This document shows positions 47,834-60,730 of a DNA stretch of 64,000 bases, in pieces. Positions within the stretch are counted from its first letter, which is position 1. Every line of letters begins with the position of its first letter. A program made the position numbers and the translations under genes. This DNA comes from Trogon surrucura (taxonomy: Eukaryota > Chordata > Aves > Trogoniformes > Trogonidae): the NCBI GenBank assembly GCA_020746105.1, contig CM036618.1, positions 18,459,001 through 18,523,000 on the forward strand. The letters run 5' to 3'. The notes beneath the pieces were generated by a model. That model searched no databases. It was given only the letters and a program-made list of their open reading frames with translations, and had not been told where the DNA came from.

Positions 47834-50800
47834 GATTTGGTTTGGCCTTTTTGTTGCACAGAAAAGTGAGGCACAGGGAAGGAGGGAGAATCCTTTCTCT
47901 CTGCGGCTACACAGTAGCAACCCAGGTGTAACCTGGAATTGCCATGCCACTCAAATGCCAGAACCTGAGCCTGGGCTTGCCCACATTCAGCCAACCACAG
48001 AGTTTTTTTTCCTGGATAAAGAGCACTGTGTGGTCACAAGTCATTTCACGAGTGAGGGAAGAGACCTGCATTGTGCCTTGCTGGCTCAGAGGCAGTGTGG
48101 GAGAGCCTAGTGGAACTGGGCGGGGATTTAACTGGCACCTACCAAAGCCTCGTCTGGGAAGAAGCCCAGCTATGGCTTCTTGGTTCTCAGCTGCATCCCC
48201 AGCGTGGGCTGGATCAGCTCTTGTACACCATGCTAGACAGCTAGCTGCCAAAGGAGAGCAGCCAGAATGAGGTGTGAGGCAAGCAGTGCCCTTCCACAGC
48301 CCACCCTTAAACCACTGGAGGCTACACTGACTGCACAAGCCATGCGGGCCAGCCTCATCTCTGGCCAATCCCCAGAAGAAAGCGGGTAAGCCCAAGTCCC
48401 TCAGTACCTCAAGAGGTAAGCAGGAGCTACATTCAGCCTCTACTACCTGTTAATGCATTTTGCTCCTTATCCAAAACTGTGGGGTTTTCAGGATGCGAGG
48501 AGCAGGCAGTTTTGCAGAGCTTTTGCTGTAACATTTCATCAGGCTGTGACTCATATTTGGGACTGCTCAGACCTTTCTTCCCCACTACTGTTCTTTGGTG
48601 CTTAAGTGTTGTTTTCTTGGTAGTGATCTTCTGCTCTTTTCTGCGGATCCCAGCTGGCATTTACTTGATGTGGACAGAGCACAGCAAGTTCTCCAAGTCC
48701 ATTTCAGAACATCAGATGCCCTTAAAGATTTGAAAGGGCTTATCAGTCAGTGCCTTTGCAAGAGCATTTCAGACACTCTTACAGAATTAATGAGTCAGGT
48801 GAACAGTGAGCAGATCTTTTTTACTATTTTGGTCACAGACTCCCTTCTGTTTCACTGGGCCTAGAGTTTTATTGCGTGAAGAGGGATTGGACAGACCAGA
48901 GCCTAGCTCAGCGTGATAATCACACAGTATTGCAGGCAACAGAGGGAATAGGAGCAATTGTGTACAATACCTGAATTATTGGAACATGCTTGCCTGTTCA
49001 TGTGAGCCAGGAGAGAAAGATTGTTTTTCCTTTCTGAAGACGGAAAATTGGAGGGAAGCTGTGCCAGAACCTTTCCAGGTTTAGAGAAGTGGAGGAAACA
49101 CCTGCTACACCATCAGCATTCTTGTTAACAGTGACTGCATGAGTGACAGAATCTGTCCCTTCCGGAGATGATTCAGACTCAGAAGACTCTTCGTAGTGAT
49201 GACACGAATGCCTGGTAGCTCCTGAAAGCAGAACTAATGAGCAGTGCCACTCATTTAGCGTATGGTTTGACAACAGATGCACATGTTGGTAATTAAGTAT
49301 TTGGCGGCATTACATTATTTTATTTTTGGATTTCTCAAACACACACCCATCGCAATCTCTAGACAGATTTGCATGATTTAAAAGTGTTAAACCTATATCA
49401 TAACAAAGGTAGAAAAATCAGCATAGGGAAACTAAACCCCACTTTTCTGATGGGCTCAGTAGTACATTTGCCTTTCTATTCACCCCAAACCTGGGAAACG
49501 CGGGCTCTGTATGGCAAAGATATATGTAGGGAATAATCCTAGGGACTTCTCCGATGTTGAGTGCAGCTATGACTGTGGTTTCAGACCAAATCAGTACATA
49601 AATCTTGGACCGGAGTTTTTTTTCTACTGTATGATCACATCCATCAGGGCTTGTGAACCAGCAAAGGCTTTGAACTTCATGAACTTCTTAAATACCTGAA
49701 TGCAATTATACCTGGCAGTGCTAGAGAGCAGATTCAAATACTTCATCTTAGAAGAGATCTTCTGGAATGTTTTATTCTGTCCTTGCATGCTAGCAGTTAC
49801 TGTATGTCAACATGTTAATGCTGACCTCAGCTACAAGCTGCAAAATATGTACATAATGGTGCTTGCTGGAGCATCTTGCTCCCAAACTTTATACCTTTTG
49901 TTAATTCAGTCCAGATACTTATTAAAACTCTCCCTTGGAGCCCGTGCAGCTTTGCTCTATATATCAGATGTACTGAAGGAACAGTTGTCCTAGAAATGAT
50001 GGAATTGCTTCTCAGCCCCCTCTACCCAGGTTTTGTGGTGGGTTGTTAAGGAGGAATTAGGGTGCATCATAAGGGTATGATGGAGAAGTATATAATGACT
50101 GGGGAGCTGAACTGGTCCAGGAATCACTGGTAACATGCCATGACATTATGGTTGTCCCTGAACATTATCTTACAGGGTAACGGCTTCCTTTTTCATGAAA
50201 GTTAGGAGCTGGGCCAACTATGTTGAACTTGAGTTCATTTTGAGATTCTGAAAGCAGCAGAACTAGTGAGAAGATCTGTTCTCTATCCTGATGTTAGTAG
50301 TGGTACACAGCAGAGGTCCAAGATCTAATGGAATATCCCTGTAAAACCACCTGTGAAGTTGCTAAATATTTTGAATGTCTGGAGTCTTGTCTAGAAATTC
50401 TTGACCTTGTTTTACAATTCAAAGAAATTCCAAGAATTTGTCATCATTGCCTTGCAAAAGTATAATTGTTCACAGACTGTGCCATCTTTCCGTGAAACGA
50501 TAAAGCAAAATTTCCTTTTTTCTCTTTATATTTGTAAGCATGGTTCTGGAGCTAAAATTGCAAGCTGCTGGTGCAAAGATGCTATTTACTGAGTGAGAGG
50601 TGTTTCTGTATCTCTCTGTGTTCTTTTTCAGTGGCTGCCTGTGTACACCAGAAAATAACTACAGCTTACACTGAAGTAAAGGTTACCTATGCTTAATTAA
50701 AAAAGAATTTAAGTCAGTGCTGACAGTGAGAAGAAATTTAGAATCTTGAAGGAGGAAGACAGAAATGAGGATACTAAGAAGAAAGATGTGACCAGGCAGC

Positions 50801-51360
50801 TCCACCTACAAACTGTAACCCTCCAGGGCAATCTCAGGTTTCTGCTATGTGCTAGCATACAAAACAGATTACATGCTAACCTAGACTGCAAGCATGAGAG
50901 TATTGGAAATCTGTTGCAGGTGTTTGATGGTAAACAGGGTTTATAGCTGCCAGGATGGAAACATTTATGTGTGTGAGTGAGTGCAAGTGGAGGGCAGGCC
51001 TCAAACTTTCACCCCATTACCTTCAGATTTCGGTTTTGCTTTGCTGAGTACTAGATGCTCTGTGATTTCAGCCTGCGAGTGAATTTAAGAAAGCACTGAC
51101 GATTTTACTTGAGTATGTCCTGTGTTAAAATTTGAAATGCTAGAATCACCTGAGAAGTAGTGGGCTAATTTATCACAGGAACAAAAATATACAATGGAGA
51201 CTGAATGGAAGAGGATGAGTTCTGACAGGCATGCCTTTACTTTTTCAAGCAAGTATTTTTTGCTTGGGTGGGTGGTGCATTAGTTATATATACAACTCAT
51301 GCTTTTAGCTACAGCAAAATGTGAGAAGACATAATAATAGCTCTTCACGTTAAGGCTTCC

Positions 51361-51400
51361 TCTTTTTTTTTTTTTCTCTTTTTTTTTCTTTCTTTTTCAG
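51361..51400. repeat. polypyrimidine tract ending in CAG
   Basis: About 37 almost uninterrupted pyrimidines (T-rich with a few C) are followed directly by CAG at 51398-51400. It looks like a very strong splice-acceptor tract. The following frame is not convincing as coding, so it is either low complexity or an acceptor of an unknown transcript. Confidence 0.55.
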
Positions 51401-52362
51401 TTCAGCTGGTTTGAGACTTTAGATTATTCTCTTTCTGAGAACTGGGGGAAGTATTTTTAATACCTCTTAGTGCGAGTGGTGACTGGGCTGCCCTTAGCCT
51501 AAGATGAAAATAGCAGTATATTTACTAAGGAGTTGCGCCAGAAGGTTGGACTTCTAGTGCAAGTCTCCTGGTTACTGCCTTGCAGTGGTTCCCAGTTGGT
51601 CAGGATGGTAAAGAAAACAAACATATACATCCAAAATACAAGGCAAATTCACATTTGGTGACTTAGTGTGTGTGTGAAGGGCTAAACATGCTTTAGTGGT
51701 ATCTTTTTTTTTCATAGGAAAAACCAAAAAAAGTATTAGTATAGCCAAAAGGGCAATGTGTTTACTAATTTTTGCTGTACACACAGTGTTTGACAATGGC
51801 CCATAATGAAACTGTAGCATAAGCAGGACTAATGAACCCAGTCTCCTCCTCCTCCAGGGTTGTGTGCAGGCTGAGGTGGGCAGGGAGGGGACAAGACGTG
51901 TTTACCACAGCCCCAACACACCCACTGCCAGTGCATTTTGTGGGTGGGGTGGATGTTAAGTAAGGGAAAGTTAACGAGCCTGTTCAAGCAATCTTGTGCA
52001 GCAAACCACTAAGGCAACATCCTGCCACCTTGGGGTAAAATATTCCCCCTTGCTTTCCTTTTTGGAAAATGCAGTTCTTAACTCCCACTTCTGCCAGTCT
52101 AGAGTGAAAAATACAAGAACATAAAGTGGCTGGTCCAGCTCTGTCTTTTAGTAACGGTCAACCAGATGCTTAGGGAAGAGTATACAGGGCAAATGCAGGA
52201 ATATTTCCTTATAAATTTCCTTCCTTCCTAAGCCACAGATGTGCCTAGTATCTGTGTCTAGTACCTAAATGGATGTATGACTTGTGAATTTGTGTAACTA
52301 TGTGTTGAGACTACATGCTATTCACAGTATCCTTTGGCAAGGAGCTTCTCCATTTAACTACT

Positions 52363-53948
52363 AGTTGGAAATGGTTATGGACCTGCTTCATAAGCTGAAT
52401 CCTCATAAAACTATGGGGCCTGATGGATTACACCCTAGAGTGCTGAGGGAGCTGGCAGATGTGGTTGCCAAGCCACTCTCCATCATCTTTCAGCAGTCCT
52501 GGTCAACCAGGGATGTCCCAGTGGACTGGAGGCTGGCGAATGTAACGCCCATCTTCAAGAAGGGCAGGAAGGAGGATCCTGGTAGCTACAGACCTGTCAG
52601 TCTTACCTCAGTACCAGGAAAGGTGATGGAACGAATAATCTCAAGAGCCGTCACAGAACAATTAAAAGCCAATGGGGAGATCGGGCCCAGTCAGCTTGGA
52701 TTCATGAGGGGCAGATCCTGCTTGACAAATCTAATCTCATTCTATAACAGGGTGACCTGCTTAGTGGGTGAGGGAAAGGCTGTCGATGTAGTGTACCCGG
52801 ACTTCAGTAAGGCCTTTGACACTGCCCCCCACAACATCCTTATGGCTAAGTTGGCTGCCCATGGCTTGGATGGGCACATACTCTGCTGGGTGAAACACTG
52901 GCTGGATGGCTGGGCCCAGAGAGTTGTGGTCAATGGAATTAAATCCCCTTGGCTTACAGTCACGAGTGGTGTCCCTCAGGGCTCGGTGCTGGGGCCACTC
53001 CTGTTTAACATCTTCATCAATGATCTTGAAGAGGGGATTGAGTGCATCCTCAGCAAGTTTGCAGATAACACCAAGCTGGGAGGGAGTGTTGATCTGCTGG
53101 AGGGTAGAAAGGCTCTACAGAGGGACCTGGACAGACTGGATCGATGGGCACAGGACAACTGCCTGCATTTCAGTAGAGCCAAGTGTAGGGTCCTGCATTT
53201 TGGTCATGGCAACCCCATGCAACGCTACAGGCTTGGGGAAGGGTGGCTGGAAGGCTGTCTGGAGGAAAAGGACCTGGGCGTTCTAATTGACAGCCGGCTG
53301 AATATGAGCCAGCAGTGTGCTCAGGTGGCCAAGAAGGCCAACAGCATCCTGGCTTGTATTAGAAATTGTGTGACCAGCAGAAGTAAGGAGGTGATTGTCC
53401 CCCTGTACTCAGCACTGGTGAGGCCGCACCTTGAGTATTGTGTTCAGTTTTGGGCACCTCAGTATAAGAGAGATATCGAGGTGTTGGAGCGAGTGTAGAA
53501 AAGGGCAACAAAGCTGGTGAAGGGCCTGGAGAATAGACCTTATGAGGAGCGATTGAGGGAGCTGGGACTGTTCAGTTTAAGGAAGAGGAGGCTGAGGGGG
53601 GACCTCATCATGCTCTACAATTACTTGAAAGGACATTGTAGAGAGGTCGGTGCTGGTCTTTTCTCACAGGTCTTTAGGGACAGAACCAGGGGGAATGGGT
53701 TCAAGTTGCAACAGAGTAGGTTTAGGCTGGACATTAGGAAGAAATTCTTCACAGAAAGAGTGGTCAGACACTGGAACAGACTGCCTAGGGAGGTGGTTGA
53801 GTCGCCATCCCTGGATGTGTTTAAGTGTCGCTTAGATGTGGTGTTGGGTGACATGGTTTAGGGGCAAACTTGTAGTGTAGGGTTAATGGTTGGACTCTAT
53901 GATCCCAAGGGTATTTTCCAATCTGAACTGTTCTGATTCTATGATTCT
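52363..53948 (+). mobile_element. CR1 LINE, longest copy, 5'-truncated
   Basis: About 1.6 kb of CR1 carries most of the ORF2 reverse transcriptase and the complete 3' end. The 5' boundary falls just before [20 protein letters not shown], so the endonuclease and the region upstream of RT are missing. The 3' end has the block GGTTGGACTCTATGATCCC and a TGATTCTATGATTCTG tail ending about 53948. The tail type matches the older copy at 5355-6600. The flanks show no clear target duplication. Confidence 0.97.
52365..53861 (+). pseudogene. CR1 ORF2 reverse transcriptase, near-intact remnant
   Basis: The non-LTR reverse transcriptase would copy CR1 RNA at the nuclear target site. Counting from 52365: [19 protein letters not shown] (~9-27), [18 protein letters not shown] (~74-91), [14 protein letters not shown] (~108-121), [10 protein letters not shown] with catalytic D146, [20 protein letters not shown] (~203-222), FADN with D234 and N235, [14 protein letters not shown] (~355-368). 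The frame is open for 377 codons, has one TAG at 53496-53498 where the family has Gln, then stays open for 120 more codons to TAG at 53859-53861. The second active-site aspartate (FADD) is changed to Asn by GAC to AAC at 53067. There is no true start codon context, because the 5' end is a truncation. Confidence 0.93.
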
Positions 53949-55249
53949 GCTGAGAATTACCTCTCCTCATTTTGGCTCTGTCTCCTGATTTCTGTTTTGT
54001 GTCCCTTGTTCTCAGTGAACACCTTTTCTATGTCACTGTTTGCATACTCCTTAATTTTGTATTCCAGGAAATGAAACATCTGAAACTCCATCATTTGTGC
54101 ACCATTGCTTGTTCAATGGAGGCTGTGATACGAGGCTGCAGAGGGTCTTTCCAGCAGGAATTTCTTCAGTACAGGCTCAAGGTGGCTCCTTCCTTGACTG
54201 CAGAGCAGCTGTATCAGCACTTATGTTCCTCAAGTCCAAGTGGAATGGGCAGTCAGATTCTCTGATGTGTGTCTAAACTCAGGAAGCAGTGAAGAAATTG
54301 TCTTAATTTGCCTCATGTATGTGAAAGAGGCGCAGGGATGAGGAAGCACCAAGTGGGAATCATACATTGTCCTCACTTCAGAAGGCTCAACACATCTGTA
54401 ATATCCTCCTAATTAATACACCTTTTCTAAACTCTGGGAACGTGCACACCCTAAAAAAACCTAGAACAGTTTAACCACAACACAACATAACATAAAAAAA
54501 CCTCAGAACTGAGTGGGGTAGAACTGATTAGAGTGCAGGACTGGGGTTTGCAAATCTTCATTTATGTGCAAAGTCCTACCTCCTGTGAGCTGCCCTTGGA
54601 GCTCTGCGGAGGGCTGGGCAGATTGAGGAGTGGAGGGTGCAAGCAGGTGGTTCCACACTGCGCAGGCTGAGAGCACTTGAAAATCAGAATCACCAACTTT
54701 TTTTTTTCCTTTAAATTGGGCAGATGCTTTAAAAAGCAGACATTTCTTTATTTTGTAGCTCTAATTCATTTATAAACTACATGTGCTTCACGAGTGATTA
54801 TGCTAATGTACTTAAGATTGTTTAAACCCTTGCACTGATTAGCCTAACCATTCATTTTAACTACACTGTACAAATAAGATGTTATCCTAAAAATGTGTCT
54901 AACAAAACTCCATAATCACAAATATGCTACTTTATTGAATGCAAGTACTAGCTTTACCAAATTCAGCCACTTACACTTTAATTTTTACATTCTATTTTTC
55001 TTTGTATTCACGTATACTGTATGGTGGGTCTAGGCAGTTGGAATGTATGTAATGGCAAAAATAACCAGCTAAATTTCTATTTCATCCTGTTTCCAGGCAA
55101 AAGAAATTCTGGGGTCAGGCTCAGCTCATGCATGCAGAGTATCAAGCGAGCTGTAACCCCTCCGAGGCAGGTGGGATGCATTGGCTCTCTGCTGTGAATT
55201 AGCAGAACATGGCCCTGGTTTCTGCTCTGAGGTCTGCCAGGTGCTACAG
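53949..55249. other. unique non-coding sequence
   Basis: No gene is supported. A 97-codon frame at 53972-54265 is not recognised. AT-rich sequence at 54700-55010. Confidence 0.5.
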
Positions 55250-55378
55250 GGCTGCAGGCAAATCATTTAGCCCAGCGGGTCTGGTTTTCCCCATCTGTAT
55301 GAGGTAATGATGCTTAGCTATCTTCAGTGCTTTTACTGATGAGAAGTGCTATCTGAGTCATAGGCATTGTTATTAAAG
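55250..55378 (+). mobile_element. MIR-like SINE relic
   Basis: GCTGCAGGCAAATCATTTAGC, then CTGGTTTTCCCCATCTGTATG, then AGGTAATGATGCTTAGCTA, then GAAGTGCTATCTGAGTCATAGGCATTGTTATTA follows MIR (ttgggcaagtcacttaac, cagtttcctcatctgtaaaatg, aataatagtacctacct, and the 3' TTATTATTA end) in order. It is diverged and compared from memory. Confidence 0.5.
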
Positions 55379-56373
55379 GTATCTGTAGTGATGATTTCTT
55401 TGGACAGCTTCATGCTGAAGGTGGCTGAGACCATTCTGGGCAGGTTTCCCTGGGGCTGCTGTGGTGTCGGTGTTTTCGTCTAGTGTCTTGAAGTGATCCA
55501 GGGACTATAAAGAGAAATGAGGATCTGTACTCCCTCACTATTAGTCTGAAAGCAGCACGGGTGTTTTGAGTGATCCACCTAGTATAAAAAACTTGTTGCC
55601 ATCTTGCAGAAGGTCTTTTGCCGACTGGGTCCTGGGACATGACTCTGCTGGAAGGACGTATTTGCAGAAGCAGCAAACCTGTTCTTCCATCTCTGAGGCA
55701 AAACAACAGAGCTCTTTGTTATTTTTGTTGCTATATCTAATCTGGCTGAAGATGAATTTAAATTAAGAAGGTTTCTGGTTGTGTGTTTCTGTGTGACCCC
55801 AGCATGCCATGAAGTCAGGAGGGCTGTTTGCTTGGGACAGGGCTGTAGGGCAGAGCAGCCTGGTCCCCAGGTGGTCTACCAGTGTCCAAGCCGCATCAGT
55901 TATGGGGAAAGGCCATGCCCAGCCCTGGAGGAAGCTGAGGGGGCCTGGTGATGATGAGGACAGTCACTTCTAAGCCCTTTTGCCCTTGCCATTTGTTTGG
56001 GCTGGTTCTTCCCTCTGCGTGTTGAGCGCTCTCAGCCTCAGACATTAGAAACAGTTAACTGAGCTCTGAGCTTTGTGTGAAATAACTGCGAAGGTCAGAG
56101 TAAAACACAACATACTTATCTCAACCCATCTGAAAATTACCCTCATCAACTGCATTGTTTATGCCTGATAGATAGCCTGAGCACCAATTATGGTTGTCAT
56201 TTCCTGAGGTGCCATCCGGGGTAGGTGTGCAGGGTGGAGATACGGAGGGAGAGAAGGAGGGGGGTTATGGCAGCAGCTCCCCAAAGAGCCGAGCAGAGGT
56301 CCGGTGCTGCTAGGATGCTGTGCCAGCTCACCTTGGCATCCTCCTCTCTGCAGCAATCTCAGAGTTATATCAC

Positions 56374-56404
56374 TTTTTTTTTTCTTTTTTTCTTTTTTTT
56401 TTTT
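56374..56404. repeat. poly-T with two C interruptions
   Basis: About 30 bases of T interrupted by single Cs are followed by AACTTGAGG. No attached element is recognised. Confidence 0.85.
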
Positions 56405-59360
56405 AACTTGAGGTCTGGTGCTGTGTGGAACAAAAACACGGAGGCGTTTCCTGCCCCAAGATGGCCACTCTCTATGAGGCACAGCCATGCAGGCAGGATG
56501 CAGAGAGAAGACTGGCTTGTTTCCCTTTGCTGTCGGAATCGTGTTCACAGAGTCAAATAGGGGTCATTCTCCCTCCCATCCTCTTCTTCAGACGAAAACT
56601 CTGTCCTAGGGAGATTGGCAGAAGATATAAAAGATGAAGAAAATGTGGGAAGATAGTGGCTGGCCTGGCCTGATCGTGGAGGGTGGGACGCGAGGAATAC
56701 AATAATACAGACACAAAAAAAAGAGGCAGAAATGAACCAAGGGAAGAAGTGTGGCACTTGAAGGGGTGATAGGCAATGTTTTGATATTTACATCTTTTTC
56801 TGTGCCTGATAGGCAGTAATTTGTTGCTCAAAGGCTCTTTGTACCCTGTGCCTTGCTTGGGTACACATGCAGGAAATGGATCTAATCTTGTCCTAAAAAT
56901 TCACAATTTGCATTGACTATTTTAAGACTGATGAGCAAAAGAGAGCGAGTTCACCTCTGGATCCATCAGTGCCATAAAACTGTATGGTAGTATCAGATAG
57001 TACAAGTGGGGAAAAAAAGAGAAGTCTGAGATAGACGTCTGTGTATCTAACACTGTAAAACTAGTTTAAAAAATGTGCTGTGGAAAGACCACATGGAAGA
57101 AGCTATGCTACTTTGCTAAAATGTGATATTTAGAGACGAGTTTGCCCAAAGGGGCAACTGCTTATACACATGCGACCCCGTCAAGCAGAACCCCTGCACC
57201 CGCCCGTTGGGAGCAGTGACACCTGTGCACGCGGGTGCTGGCTTTTGCATACGCAGAAGCTGCTTTTAGGGTGCATGAGTGCAAGTGCTCCTCCCTGAAC
57301 ATCTGCAGGTGCGGCTGCATGCAAAGAGACAAAGGGAAGTTGAAAGGAGGCGATAGCGTGTGCCTTTCATGGTGAAAAGTCATGAGTCACACTTCAAAAT
57401 ACTGTGAGATTCTGTGTTTTCGGGCTTTTCTCTACAACCAGGAAGGCCAGAGTTTCAAGGACATCAGGTAATAACCTCCAGGAAAGAGGACTGTGAGCCC
57501 AGCAAAGCGTGGGAGCTGACAAGCCTGAAACTTTACCCAAAATGTCTCAAAACAGCTGCAGATGGACTGCCCATGGCACAGATTTAGTGTCACACTCTGT
57601 GTCGCCATTGAAGTGTAAACCAGGAGATCCTCTTGCTGTCCTTGTAAGAGTGGAAAGTGAAGGAAAGAGCAGCATAGCTTGTGGTAACGCAACTCCCACA
57701 AGAATGGCGACACTGCCGCAGGGAGGTGGCACATCAGCACGGCTTCCTTTGTATGCCTGTGTGCAAAGCACAGCCTAAAAATATGTGTGTGCAGGTTCTG
57801 TTCTGAGATAAGGCAAGCCAAGGTCAAGGGTTAAACCTCCGTCTCACTGCAAAATGGGTAACAGCTGCATTTTAGCATTTATGCTATGTCACTATTTAGT
57901 GTCATAAGAGAGTTTTTTTCTGAAGTAGAGAGAAGTGCAGAAAATATGTTGGATTATAGAGCAAACTGGAATCAACGAAACCATGAGCACAAAACCATGC
58001 TGCTTTTTCTTCCGTGCCACTAATTAGGGGAGCTAAAAATCTTACCTAGTCTCTTTATTAAAAAAATAATGCGAAGATTTCTCTGAAAAATTTTCACGGT
58101 CACGAGAGACACACCATATTGCAGGAAAACTTATTACTGTAAAGGAAATAGAGACATTTAAAAAAAGAAAGACAAGTAAGAAGAGAGCCTTGTCTACGAT
58201 TTAATTGGAATCAATGGGAATCCTGCCATTTGCCTTTGGTGGCAGCAGAATCAAAGCTGAAACACTGGCTGTAGTTTATTTTAGACTGCTGCCTCTCTGA
58301 GTTATATCTCCAGAGCATTCCTTTTCTTTTAACTATCTACAATTTATGGCAGCAATATATATTCTAAATATTTTCCTCTACCAGAGGATCAGCAGAACCT
58401 ATAAGGTCTGTGGGTGACACAAGCTGTTTCCTTTTTTTTCTTAGAGGGAGGTCTGCAAGGTGTGAGTCTAGAGGGGGTGGGTATTGCACTGCTGGAGGAT
58501 GTGCCTTGGGACCTGGCCTCCAAAACTGTGTGAGTGCAAAGTTGAGAGGTTTGAACAAGTTATGCTACTCAGCACTTCTCAGGTAGAGATATGGGGAGGA
58601 GAAGCCAGCTAAGTGAGCTGGAGACAGAGCAGCCTGCAGGGTGAAAGTCTCAGCAGGTAGTTGGCTGAGAACTGAGCTTGAGGGGTGAGGAACTGGTAGG
58701 GAAGATGGGGTGGAAGAGCCCGATGTTGCCAAATAAAGTGTTAATCTCTTGGAAAGTGCTGCGTTGTTGTGAAAAACAGCACAGGGGAAAATATCCTCAT
58801 GGAGGGGAGAAGGAAAAGAACAAGGCCTGAAGTCAAAGGAAGAGCCTTGCACAAGGCAACAGTGAAATGGTATCCCTCTTGGATAGATATAACAGTCTGT
58901 GTAAAGTAGCACATTTGAGTAGCAGTACTCTTCTTGCTGGTAAATGTATATAATTATCTTTGGGTGATGAGTGAAAAATAATAGGCGCTTAGTCTTTGAG
59001 AACAAACAAAGTAGTTGCTGAGAAATTAGCATCTTCTTCAGCCTCTACCTGCTCTTTAATACTGATTAGTGGGAAGGGATAGGCAGAGATCTCTGCAGGA
59101 GGTTTAGACAGACAGGGAGAAACTAGTGGTGAGCACTTCAGACACCAGGTGACCTGAAGAATAAATAATTTTGGTATTGGATGGAGAACAAAAGTTTCAG
59201 AAAACAAAATCCAAGAAAAAGTTGTGAATGCTGGATGAGGGGAAATGTCTAAGATGCCAGGGCACAAAAGTAGCAGCATCCTTGTGGAAGCATATATGGA
59301 AATGATGAGCATGTGTTGAGCTTTCTAACAGCCTCGCCAGGAATCACTACAAAAATCACT

Positions 59361-59373
59361 AAAAAAAAAAAAA
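59361..59373. repeat. poly-A (13)
   Basis: A13 in unique sequence with no retroposed body recognised. Confidence 0.85.
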
Positions 59374-60730
59374 GATGTGAGGTTAGAGAAAAAGTTGTGG
59401 TTTGCAGAACTTCAGCATTTCCTGGAGTGCTCCTGCTGTGGGTCGTTTTGCCTGACAGGTTTACTGAAGCAGAGCATCATGGCTTTGTTTCTTTCCCTAT
59501 CCCTTTTTATCTGCTCAGAGGAGAGAAATACTGGACATGAAATAGGCACTCAGTTCTGCTCCAGTCCTCTCATTGGCTGGGATTAAGCCACTGATCAAAC
59601 CTTTGTATCTCAAAGGAATAATGAAAATCCTCAGACTCTTCAACCTATAAACTGTCTCCCACCAATGTGTGTTACTGAAGGTGCCCAGAGCAGACTCTGC
59701 CTGGCATTATAACAGAAAGCAACTGATAGGCAATTCTCTCTGCTAGAGCAACCAGAGCTGAAGAGGTAATTTAACCTCCTATAAGCAAGGACAAATGATG
59801 ACTGAGATGTTTATATCCCAATAAATTTTACAACACGTGCTCTGCTGTCCTTGGGTCTGATTCTGCATTTCTTGAATATTCTAATGTGCAAATAATATTG
59901 AGAGGAGTTTTGGGCATGCAGGGAATGTAGCTAAGGCTTGACATGTAAAAGGTGTTAGCAAATTAGTGCCTGAGGCACAAAGGCCACCTGGACTTGAGTC
60001 TGCAAAGGTTCCAGTGGCAATAAGCAAATGCAGTGTTGTTGAATTGTTCTGAGTAGGAAGGATGCTTTTGCTTTGCTGAAAGAAACTAGAATTTGTGGAG
60101 CTGAATGTTAATGAGACCATTCAAAACTACAGTAAGAGTAGCCTATCTCTGTCAATTGATTTGAATAGTATCATACTGAAGTTTAAAAAAACCTCACACA
60201 AAATCTGAAACAAACCAAAGCAAAACACATTGTATCAATTTTTAATTTGTTAGCATTATTTGAGTGTTATGTGCTTTCTGCATCTCTCTGAGCCACAAAT
60301 AAATCAATGGGATCCACCCCCAGTGATCTGTACTAGGTTCTCTTTCTTCATTTCAATGTGATTGCGATGTGTTGAAAATGCTTTGGGTGAATGCATGCAT
60401 TCAGATGCTCTTACCTCTAAAAAACCTCTAAAGAGCAAGGACAATTAGCAGTGTAAGGGACCAAACTATTGACATTATCTGTTGTTCAGCTTAAAAAATC
60501 AGTTTGTCTTTAACAGGTTTTCCCTGTGTGGCTTCATGAAGGATAAGTTTTAGAGGAAAGCCGTGCAGGAGAGGAAAGGGTTCAGGAGCAAGACAGATCT
60601 CCACAAAGTGAAATTTGCCTATTCACTGTGAACTCAGAGCCCAATAGTTGATTATGACATATGTATCAGCCCAGAGGCAAACACAGAGGAGTTTATTAAT
60701 GTGGGTGGCATGATTGGCATGAAATAGAAA

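Larger units (their letters stand above)
45101..52362. other. long unique non-coding stretch
   Basis: About 7.2 kb without a supported gene or young transposon. GC-richer sequence at 47500-48400 gives a 162-codon minus-strand frame (47907-48395) that resembles nothing I know. A 94-codon minus frame (48998-49282) with a serine/glutamate-rich patch (YEESSESESSPEG) is equally unassigned. Homopolymers are listed separately. Confidence 0.5.
55379..60730. other. unique non-coding stretch
   Basis: About 5.3 kb with no supported gene or young transposon. A CA/GT-poor region with open frames up to 155 codons (58565-59032, minus) arises from C/T-rich antisense sequence and matches no protein I know. 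At 57825-57880 a weak MIR-like stretch (AACCTCCGTCTCACTGCAAAATGGG) is too short to call. Confidence 0.5.

Noticed and set aside
47907..48395. 162-codon minus-strand open frame
   Set aside because: No homology recognised. It overlaps open frames on the opposite strand, as expected for GC-rich non-coding DNA.
48998..49282. 94-codon minus frame with YEESSESESSPEG patch
   Set aside because: The acidic/serine patch looks protein-like, but nothing else supports an exon, and low complexity explains it.
51581..51610. CAGTGGTTCCCAGTTGG resembling a hAT (Charlie) terminal repeat
   Set aside because: No matching inverted end or 8-bp target duplication found nearby.
57825..57880. MIR-like AACCTCCGTCTCACTGCAAAATGGG
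   Set aside because: Only one short block matches, with no neighbouring core sequence.
58565..59032. 155-codon minus-strand open frame
   Set aside because: It derives from purine-rich plus-strand DNA, which depletes stops on the other strand. No recognisable domain.
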